64,000 bases of DNA from Aceticella autotrophica (GCF_017357865.1 NZ_CP060096.1:1364001-1428000), one strand, 5' to 3'. Shown: positions 26,774 through 37,579, counted from the stretch's first letter. Numbers and translations are program-made. Notes: a model not told the origin generated them from the sequence alone.

Positions 26774-28087
26774 TCACCTGTTTAAAATATTTTTAAGCAT
26801 CTCAACAGTTTCTTTGAAACTGTATACATCATTAGTCTGCTGCTTTAAAAAGCTCATCATGCTGTCATTTAATGTGATTGCCTCATCGATTTTAGGATTA
26901 CTTCCGTATGTATATGCGCCTATATTTATCAAGTCTTCAGATTCTGTATAAACCGTCAATATATTTTTAAATTTTGCAATTAGTTCTTTATGTTCATCTG
27001 AAATTATATCATTCATAACCCTGCTAACACTTGATAAAACATCAATCGCAGGATAGTGGTTTTTATTAGCCAACTTCCTCGATAAAACAATATGTCCATC
27101 TAATATTCCCCTTACGGCATCTGTAATAGGCTCATTTAGGTCATCGCCGTCAACTAAAACAGTATAAAGTGCCGTAATAGAACCTAAATTAGAGCATCCT
27201 GTTCTTTCTAAAAGCTTTGGCAAAACCGAAAAAACTGATGGAGTGTATCCACGGGATACAGGTGCTTCACCCACTGATAAACCAACTTCTCTTTGTGCCA
27301 TAGCAAAACGAGTTATTGAATCCATCATCAAAAGTACATTAAGACCTCTATCCCTGAAATATTCAGCAATTGCTGTTGCTGTCATAGCGCCTTTTACTCT
27401 CATTAAAGCAGGTGTATCTGAAGTTGCAACAACCAATATGGATTTTTTAAGCCCCTTTTCACCTAAATCTTTTTCAATAAACTCATTAACTTCTCTCCCT
27501 CTTTCGCCAATTAAAGCTATAACATTTAAATCTGCCTTTGCATTTCTTGCCATCATGCCAAGCAATGTGCTTTTCCCTACCCCACTGCCGGAAAAAATAC
27601 CTATTCTTTGACCCTTCCCGCAGGTTAACAAGCCATCAATAGCTTTTACACCAAGAGGCATGACCTCATGAATCCTTTTTCTTTTTAGTGGAAGAGGTGG
27701 CGTATTGTTTATGCTGGTATACTTTTTAAACTTGATACATCCTTTTCCATCTAATGGATTTCCAAGTGCATCAAGAACCCTTCCCAACAGATTTTCACCT
27801 ACACCAATTTTTAATTTTTGACCTGTTGCAATAACACTGTTACCCGGACCTATGCCTTCCATATTGTCAAACGACATTAAATATACTTTATCTTTTTTAA
27901 AGCCAACAACTTCAGCTAATATAGTGGTTCCATTTATGGATTTTATCTTGCAAACCTCTCCAATATTTGAAATCGGACCAATGCTTTCAATTGTCAACCC
28001 AATAACCTGTGATATTTTACCTGAATATTGTATAAAATTTTTTTCCATAAGGATATTTTTATATTTATCCAAGATTTTATTGCTCAT
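26774..28087 (-). CDS. fliI: Flagellum-specific ATPase FliI
   Basis: The 437-aa ATPase resembles the F1 beta subunit. It has Walker A GSGVGKST near residues 163-170, the type III ATPase block IGERGREVNEFIEKDLG, and Walker B LLMMDSITRFAMAQRE. It powers substrate unloading at the export gate. The start overlaps the fliH end by 11 nt. Confidence 0.96.
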   Translation of the reverse strand: MSNKILDKYKNILMEKNFIQYSGKISQVIGLTIESIGPISNIGEVCKIKSINGTTILAEVVGFKKDKVYLMSFDNMEGIGPGNSVIATGQKLKIGVGENLLGRVLDALGNPLDGKGCIKFKKYTSINNTPPLPLKRKRIHEVMPLGVKAIDGLLTCGKGQRIGIFSGSGVGKSTLLGMMARNAKADLNVIALIGERGREVNEFIEKDLGEKGLKKSILVVATSDTPALMRVKGAMTATAIAEYFRDRGLNVLLMMDSITRFAMAQREVGLSVGEAPVSRGYTPSVFSVLPKLLERTGCSNLGSITALYTVLVDGDDLNEPITDAVRGILDGHIVLSRKLANKNHYPAIDVLSSVSRVMNDIISDEHKELIAKFKNILTVYTESEDLINIGAYTYGSNPKIDEAITLNDSMMSFLKQQTNDVYSFKETVEMLKNILNR

Positions 28088-28832
28088 TTAATACACCCTC
28101 TAATATTTCCTTTAATGTATTTATTTGAACTAATACTCCGGAATTTATCATTCCATACGGTGTATTTATAACACAATCTCCCTTTTTAAGAGATAAATCT
28201 TTTACAAAATTTATATCATCTACAAATTTAATATTTTTTATTATTTTTTCTTTATTTTTTATACAATAGTCATAATCTTTTTCACAAACTCTTACTATAA
28301 CCTTATCAGAAGCCTCATAATTCTCCATTCCTTTTTTAATTAAATTTATTATTAAATCATTATTATCTTCCATATTGATATCTATTAGTTTTTCTACACA
28401 ATCTATAATAATGTGCACCATGTCACTTTCATATTCATCATAAAGCTTTGACCTTTCAATCAGTATTTCTTCTTTGATTTTCTTCGCTTCATCAATAATC
28501 TTGCTTGTTTCAAAATTACCTTTTTTTATTCCTTCTTCAAAACCTTTTTTAAAGCCTACATCATATCCACTTTTTTCAGCCTCTTTTTCAATTTGGCTGG
28601 CTTTCATATGGGCTTCTTCCAAGATGTTTTCTGCTTCTATATGAGCTTTTTCAATGATTTTATTCTGTATATTCTGTATTTTTTTTAGCTCTTTCTCTAT
28701 AAAATTAAAATGTTCTTCATTTAATGTATCCTGATTCCCTATGTCTTTTTTAAGGTTTATTGATTTATCTATCTCGACTGGAGGCAAAATATCTACAGCA
28801 CCTGTTTTTATAACCTTAAACAATAATATCAT
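28077..28832 (-). CDS. fliH: Flagellar export stator protein FliH
   Basis: The ~251-aa protein is a long coiled coil with Glu/Lys/Ala-rich heptads (residues ~45-130, including GYDVGFKKGFEEGIKKGN, a GxxxG-like repeat) and a C-terminal FliH/VATPase-E domain. It holds FliI at the C ring. The start is uncertain: ATG at 28832 directly follows GGAGGAG, while a TTG at 28823 has better spacing (9 nt) and overlaps the fliG end by 8 nt. Confidence 0.88.
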   Translation of the reverse strand: MILLFKVIKTGAVDILPPVEIDKSINLKKDIGNQDTLNEEHFNFIEKELKKIQNIQNKIIEKAHIEAENILEEAHMKASQIEKEAEKSGYDVGFKKGFEEGIKKGNFETSKIIDEAKKIKEEILIERSKLYDEYESDMVHIIIDCVEKLIDINMEDNNDLIINLIKKGMENYEASDKVIVRVCEKDYDYCIKNKEKIIKNIKFVDDINFVKDLSLKKGDCVINTPYGMINSGVLVQINTLKEILEGVLNEQ

Positions 28833-29823
28833 CTCCTCCACCACGGGAAATTACTATTTCACCAGCATCTTCAAGCTTCCTGATTATATTGACAATCTTT
28901 TGCTGCGCCTCTTCCACATCTTTTAATCTTACAGGACCCATGTATTCTATATCCTCTTTTATCATATCGGCAAGGCGCTTTGACATATTGCTGTATATAA
29001 CCTTCTGGACTTCTTCACTGGAACCTTTAAGTGCAAGAGCAATATCATGATTTTCAACTTCCCTAAGAACCCTTTGAATAGAGCGAGAATCCAACGTAAT
29101 AATATCTTCAAAAATGAACATTCTTCTTTTGATTTCTTCTGCAAGCTCTACATCCTTTGTTTCAAGTGCATCAATAATATTTTTTTCAGTTCCTCTATCA
29201 ACGGAGTTTAGTATTTCTACAATTGCCTGTATACCTCCTACGGCTGTATAATCCTGTGTAACAAGTGATGAGAGTTTTTTCTCTAATATTCTCTCAACCT
29301 CTTTCACTATTTCAGGAGATGTTCCTTCCATCGTTGCTATCCTCATTGCAACTTCCGATTGTATATTTTCCGGAAGTGATGAAAGTATTGTCCCTGCTTG
29401 TTGTGGTTTTAAATATGATAGAATCATCGCAATCGTCTGTGGATGCTCATTTTGTATAAAACTTAATACCTGTGATGGATCAGCACGTCTAATAAAATCA
29501 AAAGGTCTGACTTTTAAACTTGATGTTAGTTTATTGATAACATCATATGCCTCTTGTGTGCCTAATGCCTTTTCTAATATGTCTTTAGCATATTCGATAC
29601 CACCTTCGACTATATACTCCTGTGCGACGCACATGCTGTAAAAATCCTCAAGAATCTTTTCCTTTTCTTCAGGTTTTATATTTTTTATATTGGCTATTTC
29701 AAGTGTCAACTGTTCAATTTCTTCTTCTCTTAAATGTTTATATATTTGTGCTGCATTTGATGGACCTAATGCAATTAATAACATTGCGCATTTTTGTCTT
29801 CCGGTCATCGAACTCCTTCCCAT
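28816..29823 (-). CDS. fliG: Flagellar motor switch protein FliG
   Basis: The 335-aa C-ring protein has its N-terminal FliF-binding domain, the middle domain with EHPQTIAMILSYLKPQQAG (EHPQ motif), and the C-terminal torque helix with the charged residues in LDSRSIQRVLREVENHD. It carries torque from the stators. It lies between fliF and fliH. Confidence 0.96.
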   Translation of the reverse strand: MGRSSMTGRQKCAMLLIALGPSNAAQIYKHLREEEIEQLTLEIANIKNIKPEEKEKILEDFYSMCVAQEYIVEGGIEYAKDILEKALGTQEAYDVINKLTSSLKVRPFDFIRRADPSQVLSFIQNEHPQTIAMILSYLKPQQAGTILSSLPENIQSEVAMRIATMEGTSPEIVKEVERILEKKLSSLVTQDYTAVGGIQAIVEILNSVDRGTEKNIIDALETKDVELAEEIKRRMFIFEDIITLDSRSIQRVLREVENHDIALALKGSSEEVQKVIYSNMSKRLADMIKEDIEYMGPVRLKDVEEAQQKIVNIIRKLEDAGEIVISRGGGDDIIV

Positions 29824-29835
29824 TGCGACACCTTC

Positions 29836-31338
29836 CTATTCTTCACTAAGCCATGTTCTTATTAATTGTGCAACAATTTCAGGCTTTTGTTTAATGAATT
29901 TCTCTATTTGTTTTTTCTTTTCGTCTTTTTCAGTTGCTTCAACATCAATTTCCTCTATTGGCTTTATTAATGAAACAGCTTCTTCTCCTGTCAAACTTTC
30001 TGCAGCCTTTTTACGTTTAAACATTAAATATGAATAAACTCCTATCATTATTAAAACCGATATAAAAAGTATCCAAACATAAGGAAAACCTGCAGCGTTT
30101 TTCTGATTTTTCATTTGATTCAATAAATCAGTATTAAACTTAATCCCCTGAACAGTAACTGAAACATTTTTGCCTCCGGCGGCATTTGATACAAGGTCGC
30201 TTATTTGCTGCTTCATTGAACTGTTTAAATTGTTATTATTAACAACAACCCCCAAAGATATTTTCTGTATTTTACCCTGTGCCGATGTAAGGGTTGTTTT
30301 AATCTGATTAATTTCATAATTTATTGTAGTATCTGTCTTATTATAACTTGAATTATTATTACTGCTACCTGTATATTGTGGTGTATTGTTGTTGACTGTA
30401 CCATTGGGACTACCTTGTGCTCCACCTGTAGCTACTTCTTTCAATTCTTGTGTACTTCTTACAATACCTTTGTTATCTATTACAGGCTGCCATTCAACCT
30501 TATCCGTAACCTCTTTATCAAAATTTAAACTTACATTTGCTCTTACTATAACATTTCCGGGACCAAATACCTGCTCCAAAAGAGACTGTATATTATTTTG
30601 AAGGTCATTCTGTACCTTATTCTGCAATTCAAATTGATTGTTTGCATTGTCAGTATTATTATCATTCTGAGCTACAAGTATTTTACCATTGCCATCTATT
30701 ATAGTAACATTTTCAGGTTTTAAACCCTCTATACTTTTTGAAACATAACTTGTAATTCCGTTTATTTGTTGTGCCGACAAGGTAGTTCCGTTCTTTAATA
30801 CAAGCATGATAGCAGCAGATGCTGTGTTTTCATTATTAGATAATGCAAAATTACTTTGGTCCGGTACGACAATGTTTACCTTTGCATCTTGAACCCCGTC
30901 TATGGTTTTTAAGGAATTTTGTATCTCGTTTTGCACGAAATATAAATATTTTTGTCTTCTTTCTTGGTCAGTCGTTGCAAGAGAATTATTCATCGCATCA
31001 TTAAAGCTAAATCCACCTTGAGGGATTCCTTCTGTCGCCAACTTCATCCTTACTTCATCTTTATATTGTGCCGGAACCATGATGGTACTTCCATTGCCGG
31101 TAATTTTATATGGAATTTTTATATCGTTCTTAAGTTTATCAATAACTGCACCGGCATCTTTGACATTTAAACCTGAATATAAAACTTCATAATTAGGCCT
31201 GTTTATTAAATAGACTAATAGCACAATGCTTCCAATTATTAATAAAGATATGATCCCAATTTGATATTTTCGCTTTGTTTCAAGTTTATTCCAATAATCT
31301 ACAGCTTGATTTTTTATATTGTTAATAAAAACAGGCAT
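29836..31338 (-). CDS. fliF: Flagellar MS-ring protein FliF
   Basis: The 500-aa protein has two membrane helices (residues ~28-46 and ~427-446), ring-building domains between them including YSGLNVKDAGAVIDKL, and a cytosolic C-terminal tail (KKKQIEKFIKQKPEIVAQLI) that binds FliG. A Gly/Asn/Ser-rich loop near 310-340 is typical. It founds the basal body in the membrane. Confidence 0.95.
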   Translation of the reverse strand: MPVFINNIKNQAVDYWNKLETKRKYQIGIISLLIIGSIVLLVYLINRPNYEVLYSGLNVKDAGAVIDKLKNDIKIPYKITGNGSTIMVPAQYKDEVRMKLATEGIPQGGFSFNDAMNNSLATTDQERRQKYLYFVQNEIQNSLKTIDGVQDAKVNIVVPDQSNFALSNNENTASAAIMLVLKNGTTLSAQQINGITSYVSKSIEGLKPENVTIIDGNGKILVAQNDNNTDNANNQFELQNKVQNDLQNNIQSLLEQVFGPGNVIVRANVSLNFDKEVTDKVEWQPVIDNKGIVRSTQELKEVATGGAQGSPNGTVNNNTPQYTGSSNNNSSYNKTDTTINYEINQIKTTLTSAQGKIQKISLGVVVNNNNLNSSMKQQISDLVSNAAGGKNVSVTVQGIKFNTDLLNQMKNQKNAAGFPYVWILFISVLIMIGVYSYLMFKRKKAAESLTGEEAVSLIKPIEEIDVEATEKDEKKKQIEKFIKQKPEIVAQLIRTWLSEE

Positions 31339-31359
31339 TTATCCACCTCACCTCAGAAA

Positions 31360-31647
31360 TCAAACAGGCATTTTCATTATCTCCTGATATGCATCAAGTA
31401 TTTTATTTTTTATCTGGATAGTAAGCTGTAATGCTATATCTGCTTTTGTCGCATCAATCATTACATTATGTAAATTGTCAATTTCACCTGTAACAAGTTT
31501 TTGGTCATTGGCTTGTGATTGAATCTGCAAATTATTTACCTCATTCATAGCAGATTGCAGAAAACCACTAAATGAATTTATTGTATTGTTATCTGATATA
31601 TTGCTAATCGGGTTAATCGTATTTATCTGTGAAACCGGATTAATCAT
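31360..31647 (-). CDS. fliE: Flagellar hook-basal body protein FliE
   Basis: The 95-aa protein has the FliE signature SFSGFLQSAMNEVNNLQ and DLHNVMIDATKADIALQLT-like sequence, then IQIKNKILDAYQEIMKMPV at the C-terminus. It links the MS ring to the rod. It lies between flgC and fliF. Confidence 0.93.
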   Translation of the reverse strand: MINPVSQINTINPISNISDNNTINSFSGFLQSAMNEVNNLQIQSQANDQKLVTGEIDNLHNVMIDATKADIALQLTIQIKNKILDAYQEIMKMPV

Positions 31648-31657
31648 TTAAATTCAC

Positions 31658-32104
31658 CTAAGCCTTTCCTATTTCTAAAGCTTTTTGTACCATTGATTTT
31701 GTAGCATTTATTGCTGTAACATTTGCCTCATATGCTCTTGTTGCCGATATCATATCAACCATTTCAGATACAATATTTACATTCGGTAATTTTACATATC
31801 CAGTATTATCAGCATCAGGATTGCCCGGATCATATACCATTCGTAAAGGTGTCTTTGTATCATCAATAATTTCTGTTGCTTCGACCCCATTGCCAAGATT
31901 TGTTCCTCTTGCCATATTTAACATGTTGCCAAAGTTTTGATCGTTTTGTATTTCTTTAAAAACAAGGAGCTTTCTTCTATATGGTCCACCACTGCTTGTC
32001 CTAGTTGTATTTACGTTTGCAATATTCTGTGATACTACATCCATCATAAGTCTTTGTGCTGTTAAGCCTGATGCGCTGATATCAAAGGAACTCAAAAAAC
32101 CCAT
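31658..32104 (-). CDS. flgC: Flagellar basal-body rod protein FlgC
   Basis: The 148-aa proximal rod protein has the N-terminal [20 protein letters not shown] and QNIANVNTT block and the C-terminal [19 protein letters not shown] helix with [14 protein letters not shown]. It follows flgB by 5 nt. Confidence 0.95.
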   Translation of the reverse strand: MGFLSSFDISASGLTAQRLMMDVVSQNIANVNTTRTSSGGPYRRKLLVFKEIQNDQNFGNMLNMARGTNLGNGVEATEIIDDTKTPLRMVYDPGNPDADNTGYVKLPNVNIVSEMVDMISATRAYEANVTAINATKSMVQKALEIGKA

Positions 32105-32109
32105 TATTA

Positions 32110-32517
32110 TTACCTCCCATCTTTGACAGCAGTCATTATAGAAGTTAATTCACCATTTACCCTCTGAACAATTGCATTATAATAAAGCTGATTTTTGGCT
32201 AAATTTGACATTTCGGCATCGATATCTACATTATTCCCATCAAGCCTCATTGAAGTATTATTATCTTTAATAACTTGAGGTTTTATATCATTTAATGAAG
32301 GAACACCTATTGGAATATGTTTTGAATTTGTTATTAAACCTTGAAGTTTTTGGTTATAAATAGAATCTTTTAAAATTTCATCGAATCTGACTTCGGATTT
32401 TTTAAAACCAACTGTATCAACATTTGCGATATTATTAGCTATAACATTGTTTTTTAACATTGCAGCATCAAGCGCTTTTTCCATAAAATTAATATTGCCA
32501 AAATCTAATCCAACCAA
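32110..32517 (-). CDS. flgB: Flagellar basal-body rod protein FlgB
   Basis: The 135-aa rod protein begins [20 protein letters not shown], with [18 protein letters not shown] and a C-terminal [19 protein letters not shown] helix. It is the first gene of the flagellar/chemotaxis operon. The start codon is TTG, preceded by GGAGGG. The promoter region lies between it and the codY terminator. Confidence 0.94.
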   Translation of the reverse strand: MVGLDFGNINFMEKALDAAMLKNNVIANNIANVDTVGFKKSEVRFDEILKDSIYNQKLQGLITNSKHIPIGVPSLNDIKPQVIKDNNTSMRLDGNNVDIDAEMSNLAKNQLYYNAIVQRVNGELTSIMTAVKDGR

Positions 32518-32625
32518 TTTAACCCTCCTCTCTTTTAATTTTAATATTCGACAATATTTTTATAAATCCTTCCGATTAAACAAAAAAAATTTATTATTTA
32601 TCAATAAAAATAATATTCATGTTAA

Positions 32626-32659
32626 ATTATATCAATATTTGTCAGATATTATTATATCA
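32626..32659 (-). promoter_or_regulatory. Two extended -10 elements upstream of flgB, probable fla/che promoters
   Basis: The 170-nt gap between codY and flgB holds TGATATAAT twice on the minus strand (32659-32651 and 32634-32626), 25 bp apart. Each is a perfect TGn-TATAAT extended -10; neither has a good -35 at 17 nt. Between them TAATATCTGACAAAT (32651-32637) matches 10 of 15 bases of the CodY box AATTTTCWGAAAATT. A CodY site here is only suggestive. Confidence 0.5.
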
Positions 32660-32680
32660 TTTCTATCAATATTTAACTAT

Positions 32681-32708
32681 AAGAAAAAAGTCCTATTTTC
32701 CATAGGAC
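32681..32708 (-). terminator. Terminator after codY
   Basis: A 7-bp stem GTCCTAT/ATAGGAC with a 5-nt loop is followed by TTTTTTCTT on the minus strand, 6 nt after the codY stop. It separates the dprA-topA-hslVU-codY genes from the flagellar operon, so that operon needs its own promoter. Confidence 0.85.
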
Positions 32709-32713
32709 CTCCT

Positions 32714-33484
32714 TTATCTTTTGATTTTCTTTAATTCTTCTATCAACTTATCATTAAGAACTTTTATATGAGTACCTTTCATTCCAAGTGACCTTGATTC
32801 TATTACACCGGCACTTTCAAATTTTCTTAATGCATTTACAATAACAGACCTTGTTATACCAACCTTATCAGCAATCTTACTTGCTACAAGTAATCCCTCG
32901 TTACCATCAAGTTCATTGAAAATATGATTAACTGCTTCAAGCTCTGAATATGATAAGGTTCCAAGAGCCATCTGCACTACCGCTCTTTTTCTCGTTTCTT
33001 CTTCTAATTCCTCGTTTTTGGACCTTAATATTTCAAGTCCAATAACCGTTGCGCCATATTCGGCTAAAATTAAATCATCCTCTGTAAATTCATTATCAAT
33101 CTTAGCAAGCAGTAAGGTTCCTACTCTTTCCCCGCCGCCATTTACAGGTACAATCGTTATAAATTTAAATTTATCTGATTCTTCAAATGGATAAATATTA
33201 TCTTTATTTGTTACATTCTGCTTTGTTTCAGATATTTTTAAAAGCTTTTTGTTATAAACACTTGAAATTGCTTTATTTGTAACAATGCTGCTTTCTCCAA
33301 GTGATGTTTCAAAATTCTCCAATAAACTAAGCCCCAGCAATTTTCCTTTTCTGCTTAAGATATAAACATTACAGTCTATTACATCGTTTAATATTTGAGC
33401 TAATTCGTTAAAATCAAATAATTCCTTTTTGGCTTGCTGTAAAATCCTGTTGACTTTTCTTATTTTATCTAAAAGTTTTTCCAT
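32714..33484 (-). CDS. codY: Global nutrient-responsive repressor CodY
   Basis: The 256-aa regulator has the N-terminal GAF domain that senses branched-chain amino acids ([14 protein letters not shown]..., [14 protein letters not shown]) and a C-terminal winged helix with [20 protein letters not shown] as recognition region. With GTP and isoleucine high it represses stationary-phase genes; in B. subtilis this includes fla/che. It ends the hslVU operon and lies just upstream of flgB, as in Bacillus. Confidence 0.96.
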   Translation of the reverse strand: MEKLLDKIRKVNRILQQAKKELFDFNELAQILNDVIDCNVYILSRKGKLLGLSLLENFETSLGESSIVTNKAISSVYNKKLLKISETKQNVTNKDNIYPFEESDKFKFITIVPVNGGGERVGTLLLAKIDNEFTEDDLILAEYGATVIGLEILRSKNEELEEETRKRAVVQMALGTLSYSELEAVNHIFNELDGNEGLLVASKIADKVGITRSVIVNALRKFESAGVIESRSLGMKGTHIKVLNDKLIEELKKIKR

Positions 33485-33508
33485 GGAAATCCTCCTATTT
33501 ATTCCTAT

Positions 33509-34891
33509 TTATAATATATATTTATTTACATCAAATTTACTTAAACTATCTTTTAATTGTTCGTCAATATATTTTTTATCAATAAATATTTGCTCATTAT
33601 TTCTTTCAGGTGCTTCAAATGAAAGTTTCTCGAATAATTTTTCCATTACTGTATGAAGTCTTCTTGCACCTATATCTTCGGTTTGTTGATTTATTAAATA
33701 TGCTATTTCAGCAATTCTATCAATAGCATCATCTGTATATTTAATATCAATACCTTCTGTTTTTAATAATTCACTGTATTGTTTCGTTAAAGCATTTTTA
33801 GGTTCTTTTAATATCCTTACAAAATCTCCTTTTGTAAGGGACTTTAACTCTACCCTTACAGGTAATCTGCCTTGAAGTTCTGGAATTAAATCTGAAACCT
33901 TAGAAACATTAAAGGCTCCTGCCGCTATAAAAAGAATGTAATCCGTCTTTACCGGTCCATATTTCGTCATAACGGTACTACCTTCAATAATCGGTAATAT
34001 ATCCCTTTGTACACCTTCCCGTGAAACATCTGGACCATTAGAATAACCATTCCCTGCAATTTTATCTATCTCATCAATGAAAATTATCCCGTCCTGTTCA
34101 GCTCTTTCTATAGCTTCATTAATTACATCGTCCATATCTATAAGATTTTGAGCTTCCTCAGCCTCTAAAACTTTTTTCGCTTCATTTATTGGCAATTTCT
34201 TGTATTTTTTCTTCTTTGGAAGAATATCTGAAAACATATCTTGTAAATTTATATTCATTTCTTCAGAGCCAATATTTGAATACATTTCAAGCATAGGTGA
34301 GGACGTATCGGTTATCTCGATTTCGATAATTCTATCATCTAATTCTCCTGACCTTAATTTCTGTCTTAACTCATTTTTTTTGAAACTATTTTCATTTTCA
34401 TCGACATCCTGAATGTCTTTTTCGTTTTGGCTATTAAATATCATCTCAAAGGGATTTTTAGTATAACCCCGTTTTTTACCGTGAATTATATAATCAATTA
34501 TTCTATCTTCAGCAAGTAATTTCGCCCGTTCCATAACATTTTGCAGCATTTCCTCTTTTACCATTCTTATAGATGACTCCACAAGATCTCGTATCATCGA
34601 TTCTACATCTCTTCCAACATAACCTACTTCTGTAAACTTTGTTGCTTCAACTTTTACAAAAGGAGCTTCAACTAATTTAGCAATCCTTTTCGCTATTTCA
34701 GTTTTTCCAACACCGGTTGGTCCTATCATAAGAATGTTTTTCGGCGTTATCTCAGACTTCATTTCTTCAGACAGAAGATTTCTCCTGTACCTATTTCTAA
34801 GTGCAACTGCAACAGAGCGTTTTGCCATCTCCTGACCAACAATATATTTATCAAGTTCGTTTACAATTTCACTTGGTGTATAATTCTTCAT
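33509..34891 (-). CDS. hslU: HslU (ClpY) protease ATPase subunit
   Basis: The 460-aa AAA+ unfoldase partners HslV. Walker A is GPTGVGKT at residues 57-64; Walker B is [12 protein letters not shown]; the I domain (~110-240) is present, with [15 protein letters not shown] ahead of it as the pore segment. The C-terminus ([12 protein letters not shown]) ends in the residues that dock into HslV. I chose the ATG at 34891 (AAGGAGAG upstream); the longer frame overlaps hslV. Confidence 0.95.
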   Translation of the reverse strand: MKNYTPSEIVNELDKYIVGQEMAKRSVAVALRNRYRRNLLSEEMKSEITPKNILMIGPTGVGKTEIAKRIAKLVEAPFVKVEATKFTEVGYVGRDVESMIRDLVESSIRMVKEEMLQNVMERAKLLAEDRIIDYIIHGKKRGYTKNPFEMIFNSQNEKDIQDVDENENSFKKNELRQKLRSGELDDRIIEIEITDTSSPMLEMYSNIGSEEMNINLQDMFSDILPKKKKYKKLPINEAKKVLEAEEAQNLIDMDDVINEAIERAEQDGIIFIDEIDKIAGNGYSNGPDVSREGVQRDILPIIEGSTVMTKYGPVKTDYILFIAAGAFNVSKVSDLIPELQGRLPVRVELKSLTKGDFVRILKEPKNALTKQYSELLKTEGIDIKYTDDAIDRIAEIAYLINQQTEDIGARRLHTVMEKLFEKLSFEAPERNNEQIFIDKKYIDEQLKDSLSKFDVNKYIL

Positions 34892-34907
34892 TTTTAAAAT
34901 TCTCTCC

Positions 34908-35438
34908 TTATAAACTTTCGACAGTAATGTGATTATTGGTAAATACACATATTTCTGATGCAATCTCAAGGGATTTTCTGGCTATTTCTTCAACAGAAAG
35001 TTCTGTATTATACCTTAAAGCCAGTGCTGCTGCCATTGCATAATTACCGCCAGAGCCAATTGCAATCACATCATTATCTGGCTCAATAATTTCTCCATTT
35101 CCTGATATTACCAAAGTAACTTCTTTATTTACAGCTATTAAGAGAGCTTCTAATTTTTTTAGAATTTTATCATTTCTCCATTCCTTTACCAGTTCAACAG
35201 CAGCTCTTTTAAGATTTCCACCATATTGTTCAAGTTTTTCCTCGAACATTTCTGATAATGTTAGAGCATCTGCTACTGACCCAGCAAAACCAACTATTAC
35301 TTCATTGTTATACAATCTGCGTATTTTTTTAGCTCCATGTTTTAATATTGTATTTTCACCAAATGTTACCTGACCATCTCCGGCCATCGAAACTTTACCA
35401 TCTTTCCTTATAGCGACTATTGTAGTTCCTTTAAACAA
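34908..35438 (-). CDS. hslV: HslV (ClpQ) protease subunit
   Basis: The 176-aa threonine protease resembles the proteasome beta subunit. The start [20 protein letters not shown] shows the catalytic Thr5 (or the equivalent after a short propeptide), with GDGQVTFG and [13 protein letters not shown] following. The start codon is TTG, after GGGGGTGA. It forms dodecamers capped by HslU. In B. subtilis trmFO and codV lie between topA and this gene; both are absent here. Confidence 0.95.
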   Translation of the reverse strand: MFKGTTIVAIRKDGKVSMAGDGQVTFGENTILKHGAKKIRRLYNNEVIVGFAGSVADALTLSEMFEEKLEQYGGNLKRAAVELVKEWRNDKILKKLEALLIAVNKEVTLVISGNGEIIEPDNDVIAIGSGGNYAMAAALALRYNTELSVEEIARKSLEIASEICVFTNNHITVESL

Positions 35439-35462
35439 TTTTTCACCCCCAAAAGCATTATT

Positions 35463-35491
35463 ATATTATCACAAAATTAACATAATATCAA
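35463..35491 (-). promoter_or_regulatory. Possible sigma-A promoter of hslV-hslU-codY
   Basis: In the 83-nt gap after topA the minus strand reads TTGATA (35491-35486), a 17-nt spacer and TAATAT (35468-35463). Both boxes match 4 of 6 or better. It would let hslVU-codY be transcribed apart from topA. Confidence 0.4.
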
Positions 35492-35521
35492 TATAAATTC
35501 ATAATTTTTATTAAATTTAAA

Positions 35522-37579
35522 TTACTTAACAAAATCACAAGAAGAACATTTTATTATCTTTTTATTTTTTCTGTGTTTTTCAATGAGTATATTACCACAT
35601 TTGGGACATTTTTCATTTACAGGTTTATCCCACAATATAAAGTCACATTTCGGAGAATTTTCACAAATATAATAATCTTTCCCTTTCCTGCTTTTCTTTG
35701 ATAATATTTCACCACCACATTTAGGGCATTTAACACCTGTTTTTTCAACTATGGGTTTTGTGTTTTTGCATTCCGGAAAACCTGGACAAGCAAGGAATTT
35801 CCCATAACGTCCGTATTTTATTACCATATTTCGCCCACACAATTCACATTTTATATCGGTTTCCTCATCTTTAAGCTTAATGTCCTTCATCTGCTCTTCC
35901 GCAATTTTAAGCGAATGATTAAAATCATTATAAAAGCTGTCGATAATCTCTATCCATTTTTTAATACCTTCTTCTACTTGATCAAGTTGTTTTTCCATAT
36001 TTGCCGTAAACTCTACATTGACAATATTGGCAAAAAATTCTTTCATAACATCTGTGACAATAAAACCCAGTTCTGTCGGTTTTAGATTTTTATTTTCCTT
36101 AATTACGTATCCTCTCTCTAATAATGTAGATATTATAGGCGCATAGGTACTGGGTCTTCCAATACCTTTTTCTTCGAGCTCTTTTATTAAGGTAGCCTCT
36201 GTATATCTTGGCTGCGGTTTTGTAAAATGCTGAAGAGGTTTTAACTCTTTAATCTGCAGTTTCTGTCCTTCAGAAAGAAGCGGTAAGTTTTTTTCTTCTT
36301 CCTCCTGACCTGCGTTTTCTGTATATACCTTCGTAAAACCCGGAAATTTAATTTTTGAACCTGATGTCTTGAAAATATAGTTATTATTAATAATATCCAT
36401 ATTTATTGTATCATATATAGCAGGTGACATCTGGCTGGATATAAATCTGCTCCAAATAAGCTTATATAATTTATATTGATCTGATTTTAATGATTCTTTA
36501 ATTATATCCGGTTCTTTATCTATATATGAAGGCCTTATGGCTTCATGGGCATCCTGGATGTTCCCCTTTTTTTTAGTATAGGTTGCACCAGGATTTGTAT
36601 ATTCTTTTCCATATTTATCAAGTATATATTTATATGCTGCCTTTTTAGCTTCTTCTGATACCCTGGTTGAATCCGTTCTCATATATGTTATAAGTCCAAG
36701 ACTCCCTTCACCCTTTATATCAATACCTTCATATAACTGTTGTGCAATCATCATAGTTTTTTTTGCAGTAAAACCAAGTTTTCGGGAGGCTTCTTGCTGA
36801 AGCGTACTTGTAATAAAAGGAGGTGATGGATTCCTTTTCTTAATTCCTGTCTTTACTTTGTATACAATATATTCATCTTTTAAATCTTTTATTATTTTAT
36901 TTACATCTTCTTCGTTCTTAAGTTCTATTTTATTCTCTAAACTGCCATAAAATTTGGCTTCAAAAGCATGAGAAGGATTCTCCTCATATAAAAATACTGA
37001 AATAGACCAGTACTCCTCCGGTTTAAAGTTTTCTATTTCTTTTTCGCGATCACAAATTAATCTTGTAGCAACAGACTGCACTCTTCCTGCACTTAAACCT
37101 CTTTTAATTTTTTTCCACAATAGAGGACTTATATTATAACCTACAAGTCTATCTAATATCCTTCTTGCCTGTTGTGCATCGACTAAGTTCATATTTATGC
37201 TGCGTGGATTTTTTATGGCATTTTGAACAGCATTCTTTGTGATTTCATTAAATTCAATCCTGCATAAATCATTAATATTTAAATTTAATATATTGGCAAG
37301 ATGCCATGATATCGCTTCACCTTCTCTATCAGGGTCTGTTGCCAAGTAAATCTTTGATGCAGATTTGGCTTCTTTTTTTAATTTTTTAATGATTTCTCCT
37401 TTTCCGCGAATTGTAATATACTTTGGCAAAAAATTATTATCAATATCTATTCCCAGCTGACTTTTAGGCAAGTCTCTTATATGACCCATAGAAGCCTCAA
37501 CCCTGTAACCTTTACCTAAAAATTTCGATATTGTTTTTGCTTTAGACGGTGATTCAACAATAACCAATGATTTAGACAT
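35522..37579 (-). CDS. topA: DNA topoisomerase I
   Basis: The 685-aa type IA enzyme relaxes negative supercoils. The Toprim domain starts SKSLVIVESPSKAKTISKFL; the DxD is in LATDPDREGEAISWHL; the active Tyr is in GLITYMRTDSTRVS (~residue 300). Three C-terminal four-Cys zinc ribbons begin CELCGRNM, CPKCGGEIL and CPKCGNILI. It follows dprA by 37 nt. Confidence 0.97.
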   Translation of the reverse strand: MSKSLVIVESPSKAKTISKFLGKGYRVEASMGHIRDLPKSQLGIDIDNNFLPKYITIRGKGEIIKKLKKEAKSASKIYLATDPDREGEAISWHLANILNLNINDLCRIEFNEITKNAVQNAIKNPRSINMNLVDAQQARRILDRLVGYNISPLLWKKIKRGLSAGRVQSVATRLICDREKEIENFKPEEYWSISVFLYEENPSHAFEAKFYGSLENKIELKNEEDVNKIIKDLKDEYIVYKVKTGIKKRNPSPPFITSTLQQEASRKLGFTAKKTMMIAQQLYEGIDIKGEGSLGLITYMRTDSTRVSEEAKKAAYKYILDKYGKEYTNPGATYTKKKGNIQDAHEAIRPSYIDKEPDIIKESLKSDQYKLYKLIWSRFISSQMSPAIYDTINMDIINNNYIFKTSGSKIKFPGFTKVYTENAGQEEEEKNLPLLSEGQKLQIKELKPLQHFTKPQPRYTEATLIKELEEKGIGRPSTYAPIISTLLERGYVIKENKNLKPTELGFIVTDVMKEFFANIVNVEFTANMEKQLDQVEEGIKKWIEIIDSFYNDFNHSLKIAEEQMKDIKLKDEETDIKCELCGRNMVIKYGRYGKFLACPGFPECKNTKPIVEKTGVKCPKCGGEILSKKSRKGKDYYICENSPKCDFILWDKPVNEKCPKCGNILIEKHRKNKKIIKCSSCDFVK

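Noticed and set aside
32535-32600. A sigma-D type promoter (TAAA / GCCGATAA) before flgB
   Set aside because: Only a partial GTCGAATA was seen, without a -35 at the required distance.
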